DNA from: Saprospiraceae bacterium
Lineage (GTDB): Bacteria > Bacteroidota > Bacteroidia > Chitinophagales > Saprospiraceae
Direction: 5' to 3'
DNA: 48,330 nucleotides
Assembly (NCBI GenBank): GCA_020631105.1
Contig: JAHDHW010000014.1
Location: 1 to 48,330 of the forward strand
Shown: positions 38,476-45,407 of the stretch, piece by piece
Layout of the letters: each line of letters opens with the position of its first letter
How positions within the stretch are numbered: the stretch's first letter is position 1
Notes under the pieces: generated by a model
Databases searched by the model: none
The model's input: the letters and a program-made list of their open reading frames with translations, nothing else
What the model was told of the DNA's origin: nothing
Made by a program: the position numbers and the translations under genes

Positions 38476-39342
38476 TTATCCTAGATAAGATTTCAGATTA
38501 TTACGGTTATAGGATTTACGTAAACGACGAATCGCACGCTCCTTAATCTGACGAACACGTTCGCGTGTAAGGCCGTAAAGTTCTCCGATTTCCTCTAAGG
38601 TTAGTGATTTGTAGCCATTAAGTCCATAATAAGACGAAAGGACTTCCACCTCTCTCGGAGATAAAATAGAAAGACCTTGCTGGACTTCCTCCTTCAGAGA
38701 CTGCTCCATAAGGTTATTATCCGGAAGGATTCCATTTTCGCTGGCAACAACGTCCAACATAGTAGAATCTCCTTCATCACCACTTAATGGTGCATCAAAT
38801 GAAAGGTGACGGCCATTACCTTTGAGCATATTGCTAATTTCCTTTGGAGTCATATCAAGCACTTCCGCTAACTCTTCGTTAGTCGGTTCCCGCTCGAATT
38901 CTTGCACAAAAGACAAAAACGCTTCGTTCACTTTATTATAAGACCCCACCTTATTAAGTGGAAGACGTACAATTCTTGAGTATTCTACGATTGCCTGCAG
39001 GATAGCCTGACGAATCCACCAAACCGCATACGAGATAAATTTAAATCCTTTGGTTTCGTCAAAACGCTTTGCAGCTTTCATCAAACCGACATTTCCCTCG
39101 TTGATTAAATCGGATAGTGAAAGCCCCTGATTCTGGTATTGCTTAGCTACCGAAACAACGAATCGTAAGTTGGCTTTTGTTAAACGCTCTAGCGCTTCGT
39201 TATCTCCATCACGGATTCGACGAGCCATTTCAGCTTCTTCCTCTGCACTAAGCATTGATATCTTACCGATATCATTGAGGTACTTATCTAATGCCAGAGA
39301 TTCTCTGGCGGTAATTTTGTTAGTGATTTTTAATTGACGCAT
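38476..39342 (-). CDS. rpoD: Primary RNA polymerase sigma factor (sigma-70 family)
   Basis: 288 residues, the short Bacteroidota form without region 1.1. Region 1.2 holds [20 protein letters not shown]. Region 2 has [30 protein letters not shown] and the -10 recognition/melting helix [13 protein letters not shown]. Region 3 spans [11 protein letters not shown] to EVLDMTP. Region 4 ends with the helix-turn-helix [28 protein letters not shown]. It recognises the TTTG/TAnnTTTG promoters seen across this window. It is flanked by its own promoter and terminator. Confidence 0.97.
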   Translation of the reverse strand: MRQLKITNKITARESLALDKYLNDIGKISMLSAEEEAEMARRIRDGDNEALERLTKANLRFVVSVAKQYQNQGLSLSDLINEGNVGLMKAAKRFDETKGFKFISYAVWWIRQAILQAIVEYSRIVRLPLNKVGSYNKVNEAFLSFVQEFEREPTNEELAEVLDMTPKEISNMLKGNGRHLSFDAPLSGDEGDSTMLDVVASENGILPDNNLMEQSLKEEVQQGLSILSPREVEVLSSYYGLNGYKSLTLEEIGELYGLTRERVRQIKERAIRRLRKSYNRNNLKSYLG

Positions 39343-39442
39343 GTTCGTACGGGCTTTTCTGTCGGTTAGTATATTTAGTTAACTGGTTCTCTTTTGTTGT
39401 AGTTTCTCTATAATCGTAATGGTTTTATAATAATACGTAGAA

Positions 39443-39471
39443 AAAACCTAAAAGTTGTTTTTCATCGACAA
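39443..39471 (-). promoter_or_regulatory. Candidate promoter of rpoD
   Basis: On the minus strand, TTG (39471-39469), 18-bp spacer, TAGGTTTT (39450-39443), one base off TAnnTTTG. Leader of about 94 nt. The remainder of the 39343-39697 gap holds this site and the pnp terminator; I see no gene in it. Confidence 0.4.
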
Positions 39472-39562
39472 AAACTTGACTTTCTATATAAAAAACCATA
39501 TAGCTTTATATCTCCGATAACAATACAATAAAAAGGGGTAAAAAGTTCCAGAGGGGTAAGAA

Positions 39563-39602
39563 TAAAACACCCCAGCTCTGAAGTACATCAAAGCTGAGGT
39601 GA
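39563..39602 (-). terminator. Rho-independent terminator of pnp
   Basis: On the minus strand, CACCTCAGCTTTGA pairs over 14 bp (two G-U) with TCAGAGCTGGGGTG around a 6-nt loop, followed by TTTTATT. It lies about 97 bp beyond the pnp stop. Confidence 0.85.
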
Positions 39603-39697
39603 GTTTGTTATTTTAAAGAAGTCAAAAACCATACCTAAGCGGTAATCGGTTTTTGAATCTTAACAGATTGACTCTTCTAAAAGAGTGTAATCCAGCA

Positions 39698-41866
39698 TTA
39701 ATTTTGGTTATTCCCGTTCCCGTTACCACCACCATTCGCATTTTCGCGGCTTAGTAATGCTTTTCGAGATAAACGGAACTTACCAGTCTTCTTATCGATA
39801 CCAATTAATTTTACTTTAACCGGGTCACCTTCTTTAAAGACATCTTCTACTCTGTCAATGCGACTATGAGAGATTTCGGATACGTGTAGTAATCCGCTTT
39901 TCCCCATAAAATCAACAAATACACCATATGGCATAACAGAAGCTACTTTCGCATCATAGACATCACCTACCTCAGGCATGTGTGTGATCGCTTTGATTTT
40001 TGAAAGGGCTGCATCAATAGAAGGCTTATCAGAACTAGAAATACTTACCACACCTTTATTATCCACCTCTTCGATGTTGATAACGGTATTGGTTTCTGCC
40101 TGTAACTCCTGAATAATCTTACCACCAGGTCCGATAACTGCACCGATGAATGATTTATCAATAGTAAGCTGTACGATACGTGGAGCATGTGGTTTGTAAT
40201 CATCCCGTGGCTCTGCGATCGATTTCTTCATTTCGTTAAGGATATGAATACGGCCTTCTTTTGCCTGCATCAACGCTTCTTCTAATTGCTCATAAGGTAG
40301 ACCATCAATCTTGATATCCATTTGACAAGCAGTAATACCGTTTTCGGTACCTGTCACTTTAAAATCCATATCACCAACTGCATCTTCATCTCCAAGGATA
40401 TCTGAAAGGATTACACTTCGCTCTCCGTCAGATACCATTCCCATTGCGATACCAGATACTGGTGCTTTGATTTGTACTCCGGCATCCATTAATGCTAATG
40501 TACCTGCACAAACCGTTGCCATAGAAGAGGATCCGTTGGATTCAAGAATATCAGAAACGATACGAATCGTATAAGGGTTTTCTTCAGGAAGTACTTGCTT
40601 CAATGAGCGTCCTGCCAGGTTAGCGTGACCAACCTCCCGTCGACCAGGCCCACGCATTGGTTTGATCTCTCCTACTGAAAACGCAGGGAAGTTATAATGT
40701 AGGATAAAGTTTTCGTAGTGAAAATTTAAGGCGGTATCAATCATTAGTTGATCTAGTTTAGTACCTAGTGTCAACGAGGTCAATGATTGCGTTTCTCCAC
40801 GAGTAAAGACTGCTGATCCGTGTGCTGTAGGTAGATAATCTACCTCATTCCAGATGTGACGAATGTCTTTAGGTCCACGACCATCCAGTCGTAACTTCTC
40901 ACTAAGTAATACTTCGCGAATCATGTGTTTTTTCAGCTTCTCGAAATATTCTTTAGCCTCGTCGATTTTTTGTTCATACGTTTCTTCCCCTAAATCTTCG
41001 AGTAATGCTTCTTTGAAAGCATCTTTAACCTCAGCAAATCCATGCTTACGGTCAATCTTATTATGAGCGCCTTTGATCACTTTCATGATACCATCAGCAG
41101 TAAGTGCTTTTACTTTTGCCTTTAACTCCTCATCTACCTCAGCAGGAACAAACTCTCGTTTCACTGTTGCTTTTTCTCCGACTTTCTCCGCCAACGCTAA
41201 TTGAGCATCACATTGTACTTTAATCGCTTCGTGACCAATTTTGATCGCTTCTACGAGTGCAGATTCGGAGCATTCCTTTGCTTCTCCCTCTACCATCATT
41301 ACGTTGTCTTTTGTCGCCGCAACGATGATATCCATATCTGCATTATCCAACTCCGTACGACTAGGATTCACTTTGTATTCTCCCTCAATACGTGCCACAC
41401 GTACCTCAGAGATTGGTCCTGCGAAAGGAATATCAGATACTGCCAAAGCAGCAGAAGCCGCCAAAGCAGCTAATGTATCCGGCATTACTTCTTTATCTGC
41501 AGAAATCAAGTTAATAATCACTTGAGTTTCGTACATATAACCATCTGGGAATAGAGGACGGATAGCCCGGTCCACCAAACGGCTAATTAATATTTCATAA
41601 TCTGATAATCTTGCTTCTCTTCGGAAGAAGTTACCAGGGATTCGCCCGATTGCGGCAAATTTTTCTTGGTAATCCACTGAAAGTGGAAAGAAGGATTGTC
41701 CTTCTCTTAATTGCGAACTAGAAACTACCGTACAAAGCAACATCGTACTTCCTTGGCGGATAACAACCGAGCCGTGGGCTTGATCTGCTAATTTTCCAGT
41801 TTCGATAATGATTTCTTGGCCGTCAGGTAGGTTAAACGACTGGCTGATAGGAATTTGCTTCCCCAT
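39698..41866 (-). CDS. pnp: Polyribonucleotide nucleotidyltransferase (PNPase)
   Basis: 722 residues, the usual length. It degrades RNA 3' to 5' by phosphorolysis. Two RNase PH-like cores are visible: the first with FRREARLSDYEILISRLVDRA, the second with GEIKPMRGPGRREVGHANLA and the catalytic-core stretch DILGDEDAVGDMDFKV. A KH domain follows (SFIGAVIGPGGKIIQELQ), then an S1 domain (GDVYDAKVASVMPYGVFVDF) and a short Gly/Asn tail (GGGNGNGNNQN). Start ATG at 41866. Gene order rpsO then pnp on the same strand is the widespread arrangement, but here 550 bp and a terminator separate them. Confidence 0.98.
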   Translation of the reverse strand: MGKQIPISQSFNLPDGQEIIIETGKLADQAHGSVVIRQGSTMLLCTVVSSSQLREGQSFFPLSVDYQEKFAAIGRIPGNFFRREARLSDYEILISRLVDRAIRPLFPDGYMYETQVIINLISADKEVMPDTLAALAASAALAVSDIPFAGPISEVRVARIEGEYKVNPSRTELDNADMDIIVAATKDNVMMVEGEAKECSESALVEAIKIGHEAIKVQCDAQLALAEKVGEKATVKREFVPAEVDEELKAKVKALTADGIMKVIKGAHNKIDRKHGFAEVKDAFKEALLEDLGEETYEQKIDEAKEYFEKLKKHMIREVLLSEKLRLDGRGPKDIRHIWNEVDYLPTAHGSAVFTRGETQSLTSLTLGTKLDQLMIDTALNFHYENFILHYNFPAFSVGEIKPMRGPGRREVGHANLAGRSLKQVLPEENPYTIRIVSDILESNGSSSMATVCAGTLALMDAGVQIKAPVSGIAMGMVSDGERSVILSDILGDEDAVGDMDFKVTGTENGITACQMDIKIDGLPYEQLEEALMQAKEGRIHILNEMKKSIAEPRDDYKPHAPRIVQLTIDKSFIGAVIGPGGKIIQELQAETNTVINIEEVDNKGVVSISSSDKPSIDAALSKIKAITHMPEVGDVYDAKVASVMPYGVFVDFMGKSGLLHVSEISHSRIDRVEDVFKEGDPVKVKLIGIDKKTGKFRLSRKALLSRENANGGGNGNGNNQN

Positions 41867-42361
41867 TTGAATTAGATTTTTTTGATTTTTTCATTAATAA
41901 GTACATAGCTGACTTTATCATTTATGCTATATACCTGAACCGCACTCTCCTTATATATATAATGAGAGATTTGAATATTATAAATCGTTCAGTAAAGGAA
42001 ACGATATACTTATATATTTTCCTTTTCAGACCGAATGTACAATCTTATGATTTGGGTATGTCTCCAATTAGCAACTTAGAATATTATAAAATGCTAAAGG
42101 GACTAGCTAAGAGATGATGATTTAAAAAAGCAGATGGATTTCAAACTTTACGAGAGTGGATTTAAACGTCTTTGAAACCACCTATTGAAATATGATAATC
42201 GACCGTTGATATCTCTTGAGCCACATCTTATCTGTAAATATAACACGAAAGTTATATACCTGACGCAAATTATCTTATGATTATATTTTTTAATTTGGTC
42301 AGTAAATGCTGTTAATTTTCTGGTTTAAATCATAAAACCTATTATTATCAGCATAGATACG
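41867..42361 (-). other. Long pnp leader/intergenic region with hairpins
   Basis: About 495 bp between the rpsO terminator and pnp with no supportable gene. Near the pnp side are two adjacent inverted repeats: 41945-41968 (CTCTC and GAGAG arms plus a TTATATATATAA core, one mismatch) and 41968-41986 (GATTT/AAATC arms). In several bacteria PNPase controls its own mRNA through leader hairpins; a similar role here is possible but not shown. No exact TAnnTTTG box was found on the minus strand. Confidence 0.35.
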
Positions 42362-42406
42362 AAAAACAAAAGGAAAGTGTTGCAGTATATCGAACACCTT
42401 CCTTTC
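42362..42406 (-). terminator. Rho-independent terminator of rpsO
   Basis: On the minus strand, AAAGGAAGGTGTT pairs over 13 bp with AACACTTTCCTTT, followed by TGTTTTTC. It begins 9 bp after the rpsO stop. Confidence 0.85.
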
Positions 42407-42414
42407 GTTGATTC

Positions 42415-42690
42415 TTATTTACGAATACCGAGTTTTTCAATTAGATCACGGTATTTCTGGATATCTTTTGATGCCAGGTAACGCAATAACTTTTTACGCT
42501 TACCTACTAAAGAAAGTAGTGTGCGTCGGCAGGAATGATCCTTATGGTTGCGTTGTAGATGCTCAGAAAGTCCTTTGATCCGAGCTGTAAAAAGAGCAAT
42601 TTGCCCTTCTGTTGAACCAGAGTTGCCTGCGTTTCCTCCGTATTCCTGGAAGATTTTTTCTATTTCTTCCTTTTTTAGATAGTTTGCCAT
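42415..42690 (-). CDS. rpsO: 30S ribosomal protein S15
   Basis: 91 residues from the ATG at 42690 (MANYLKKEEIEKIFQEYGG), the normal S15 length of about 89. The frame is open 13 codons further to 42729, but that extension is hydrophobic and foreign to the family. Conserved parts are GSTEGQIALFTARIKGLSEHL, HKDHSCRRTLLSLVGKRKKLLRYL and the C-terminal YRDLIEKLGIRK. It binds 16S rRNA helices 20-22 early in 30S assembly. It has its own promoter and terminator. Confidence 0.98.
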   Translation of the reverse strand: MANYLKKEEIEKIFQEYGGNAGNSGSTEGQIALFTARIKGLSEHLQRNHKDHSCRRTLLSLVGKRKKLLRYLASKDIQKYRDLIEKLGIRK

Positions 42691-42748
42691 TATGATTTTA
42701 ATTAAAAAGTTTACCAATAGTGATCTCAAGGATCAGTTTTAGCGACTG

Positions 42749-42779
42749 CAAAGGTAAGGGAATATTCATCAAAATCAAA
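42749..42779 (-). promoter_or_regulatory. Consensus promoter of rpsO
   Basis: On the minus strand, TTTG (42779-42776), 19-bp spacer, TACCTTTG (42756-42749), an exact match. Transcription would start near 42742, with a leader of about 52 nt. Confidence 0.8.
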
Positions 42780-42862
42780 ATGAGTACTAAAAACTAAAAG
42801 AATGATAATTAATTATTGATTTTAGTTTCCAAATATAAGTCTGAGGCTCTATTTTCAGGCCT

Positions 42863-44140
42863 ATGAATAGTATTTTTCGCTTGTATCCCCCAGGGCTAAA
42901 AGTTCTGCTTCCAATCCTGATCTTACAACAAACCTGTTACTATTTATTTTATCAGCAAATTTCTGCATCCATCATCAATTATAATGATGAAAACACCTAT
43001 TCTGAAATAGCTTTCTTCTTAAATGACTATTATTTTATAGCTGTAGGTGCTTTGTTAATATTAGGAGGTTGGATAGTTGATCAAATCAAAGATACCCGTC
43101 AGATTCTATTATATGGCATATCTATAATGCTCCTAAGTCATGTGCTGGTTTATATTCCAACAATATTTACGTTTGTAGCCGGATCTATTATTGGTACATT
43201 ATCAAGTTGTGTAATACTGATAAAACTCATTCTTCACATAATGGTCCTCTTCCCGGTAGCGAATGACCAAAAAGACAATACTTTTATCATAGCGAATATA
43301 CTCCCGGTTATCCTCTTAACCATAATCGGGTTTAGTGCCTACTTTTTTCTGGGTTTAATTTCAGGGGTCTATAATGTCATTGCTAGTATGATTTTATATT
43401 TATTGGTACTCTACCAGGTTGTAAAACACCCTGATATAGGTTATGAAATAGAAGATGAAGAACCGCTTTCTGTCGAGCAATCCATTATAAACAACTGGAT
43501 TTTACTGGGGTGCATCCTTATTGGTACCATTGCAAGTATTTTTATACTGTATGTCAGTTCTATTGGCCCAGAACAAGATATCTACTATGGAGAAGACGAG
43601 ACTGGCCTAAATGGCTTACTCAAGACCTATCCGGTCGAGAACTTTTTAGGTTTAGTATTCATCATTATACTTGCAATCATTCTGTTGCAGTCTAAAAAAA
43701 CGGAACCGAGGCAGTATCAAAAGCTTATAATTGGTCTTGCGGGTTTAGTCCTTTTTGCGGGTGTCGACTTTTTAAATTCTTTTTACAGCTCCTACTCTGT
43801 GGAATATATGGTTGAATATATTCCCAAGTACTGGTCTTTTCTATTAATAGAAATCCCTCTATTATCCATCCTCACTCACATAAATTTTGGAAAAACGGCT
43901 GGGCTATGGCTTGGCTTATTATTTGGCGTACCCGAGCTCGTATCAGGAGTACTTTTTAACCTTTTCCCGTACAGCTCTACTTTAGCCTGGATAGGTTTAG
44001 TATTAGTCCTGGCAAGTATTATCTACCTCTGGGAAAATCGATCTGCAATCCAGGAGTATTTAGCACTTAATGAACCCAATCAGGAAATAGATCAGATTGA
44101 TGATTCCAGCGTTGATCCTATTGATCATTTGATTGAGTAG
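42863..44140 (+). CDS. Multi-pass inner-membrane protein, MFS-like
   Basis: 425 residues with about 11-12 hydrophobic segments, including LKVLLPILILQQTCYYLF, AVGALLILGGWIVDQ, GSIIGTLSSCVILIKLI and NWILLGCILIGTIASIFIL. The spacing, with a loop of charged residues after about residue 195 (DIGYEIEDEEP), fits a six-plus-six transporter. GGWIVDQIKDTRQILLYG, after the second segment, resembles the MFS/POT loop (G-x-x-x-D-x-x-x-G/K-R). The C-terminal tail is acidic (IDQIDDSSVDPIDHLIE). Substrate unknown. Its stop codon directly abuts the mazG stop on the other strand. Confidence 0.75.
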   Translation: MNSIFRLYPPGLKVLLPILILQQTCYYLFYQQISASIINYNDENTYSEIAFFLNDYYFIAVGALLILGGWIVDQIKDTRQILLYGISIMLLSHVLVYIPTIFTFVAGSIIGTLSSCVILIKLILHIMVLFPVANDQKDNTFIIANILPVILLTIIGFSAYFFLGLISGVYNVIASMILYLLVLYQVVKHPDIGYEIEDEEPLSVEQSIINNWILLGCILIGTIASIFILYVSSIGPEQDIYYGEDETGLNGLLKTYPVENFLGLVFIIILAIILLQSKKTEPRQYQKLIIGLAGLVLFAGVDFLNSFYSSYSVEYMVEYIPKYWSFLLIEIPLLSILTHINFGKTAGLWLGLLFGVPELVSGVLFNLFPYSSTLAWIGLVLVLASIIYLWENRSAIQEYLALNEPNQEIDQIDDSSVDPIDHLIE

Positions 44141-44899
44141 TTACTTCTTCTTCGCTTCGTTCCAGAGTGCATCCATCTCCTCCAGACTCATATCTTGCAA
44201 ATTGCGCCCGGCATTCGCTTCGATATATTCAAATCGACTTTTAAATTTCTTGTTCACTTTTTCAAGAGCAGTCTCCGGGTCTATTCCCTCAAAGCGGGCA
44301 TAATTGATCAGGGAGAAAAGAATATCTCCAAATTCTTCTTCTTTCTTTTCATCGGAACCACCAGTCTTTACCTCATGCTTGAACTCCTCCAGCTCCTCTT
44401 CTACTTTTTCCCAAACCTGTGTGCTATTCTCCCATTCAAAACCAACCTGAGCAGTTTTCTCTTGCATACGGTAGGCTTTTACCATAGCAGGCAGGGAATT
44501 AGGGACTCCGGCGAGTACAGATTTTTTACCTTCTTTAAGCTTTAGTTGTTCCCAGTTACGCTTGACTTCTTCTTCGTCTTTGACAGAAAGATCGCCATAG
44601 ATATGAGGATGCCTTTTGATGAGTTTGTCGCAAACGGCGTTGATTGCGTCAGCAATATCAAAGGCCTGCTGCTCCGCAGCGATCTTAGCATAAAAAACCA
44701 TATGCAAGAGAATATCACCAATCTCTTCTTTGATTTCTTCTAAATCTTCTTCCAGAATGGCATCTGCTAATTCGTAAGTCTCTTCAATAGTCAAATTCCG
44801 AAGACTCTGAAAAGTTTGTTTACGATCCCAGGGACACTGCTCCCTTAATTCATCCATGATCTTAAGTAAGCGGGCAAAAGCTGTAAGTTTATTATTCAT
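44141..44899 (-). CDS. mazG: Nucleoside triphosphate pyrophosphohydrolase MazG
   Basis: 252 residues with the usual two MazG domains. It hydrolyses NTPs to NMP plus PPi (housecleaning and possible ppGpp-linked control). CPWDRKQTFQSLRNLTIEETYEL is the family signature. The metal-binding EEIKEEIGDILLHMVFYA lies in domain 1, and EEEFGDILFSLINYAR in domain 2. HPHIYGD and NWEQLKLKEGKKS are also typical. It is divergent from the 45049 gene with a shared 149-bp promoter region. Confidence 0.96.
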   Translation of the reverse strand: MNNKLTAFARLLKIMDELREQCPWDRKQTFQSLRNLTIEETYELADAILEEDLEEIKEEIGDILLHMVFYAKIAAEQQAFDIADAINAVCDKLIKRHPHIYGDLSVKDEEEVKRNWEQLKLKEGKKSVLAGVPNSLPAMVKAYRMQEKTAQVGFEWENSTQVWEKVEEELEEFKHEVKTGGSDEKKEEEFGDILFSLINYARFEGIDPETALEKVNKKFKSRFEYIEANAGRNLQDMSLEEMDALWNEAKKK

Positions 44900-44926
44900 C
44901 TGACAATATGGCTATGTGATAATTCG

Positions 44927-44944
44927 TATCTTTGCGCAAAATTA
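44927..44944. promoter_or_regulatory. Back-to-back -7 boxes between mazG and the 45049 gene
   Basis: TATCTTTGCGCAAAATTA holds an exact plus-strand TAnnTTTG (44927-44934) and, 2 bp on, an exact minus-strand one (TAATTTTG, 44944-44937). Neither has a TTG at 17-23 bp. The leaders would be about 108 nt (plus) and 31 nt (minus). Confidence 0.4.
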
Positions 44945-45048
44945 AACCGTTTATAGCGGAAATTTGTTTATTCATTGAGTTCGTTTAAAATTCAAATACC
45001 AGACGGAATCGCCAAGTGGCTATTTTCGTCAAAAAATAAAGGATCGAT

Positions 45049-45261
45049 ATGGAACTGTTGTATGTATTTGCGATAATATTTATAGTTTTTGGTCTCTCTT
45101 TCGTGATGATCAATCTTCGTCATGTAGTAACAGGACAAGAATTCCGTGGCACCTGTTCTACCAATAATCCAATGTTGAAAAAAGAACTGGGAGAATGCTC
45201 TTTGTGTGGCAAGAAGGAAGGAGAAGCTTGTCAAATGCCAGAGATTGATAAAAGTAAGTAG
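45049..45261 (+). CDS. Small one-TM protein with four Cys, NqrM-like
   Basis: 70 residues. One N-terminal membrane helix (LLYVFAIIFIVFGLSFVMI) is followed by a short soluble tail with four Cys: GTC-x13-C-x2-C-x7-C. The helix plus G-[ST]-C and clustered Cys resemble NqrM (DUF539), which matures the iron centre of Na+-translocating NADH:quinone reductase. The Cys spacing differs, so it may instead be a related Bacteroidota family of unknown role. No nqr genes are in the window. The ATG at 45049 places the helix at the very N-terminus as expected. Confidence 0.7.
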   Translation: MELLYVFAIIFIVFGLSFVMINLRHVVTGQEFRGTCSTNNPMLKKELGECSLCGKKEGEACQMPEIDKSK

Positions 45262-45304
45262 TAATCAAGCAGCACTCTATTGTTGCTTTCGTTATAAAAA
45301 AAGT

Positions 45305-45336
45305 GTGGCCTGCGCTCCCTTACAAGCACAGACCAC
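45305..45336 (+). terminator. Hairpin after the NqrM-like gene
   Basis: GTGGCCTGCGCT pairs with AGCACAGACCAC with two mismatches around an 8-nt loop. It has no U-run after it, so it is a weak terminator candidate or an mRNA 3'-end structure. Confidence 0.4.
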
Positions 45337-45360
45337 CTGAAAACAACTCACATTTCTTTT

Positions 45361-45399
45361 AAGAGGTAAAGAGCGGGTAATCCTTCTTTACCTCTTTTC
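45361..45399. terminator. Terminator between convergent genes
   Basis: AAGAGGTAAAGA pairs with TCTTTACCTCTT around a loop of about 13 nt, followed on the plus strand by TTCTTTGAATTTTATTT. It separates the NqrM-like gene (plus) from the DUF5916 gene (minus, stop at 45408). Confidence 0.65.
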
Positions 45400-45407
45400 T
45401 TTGAATT

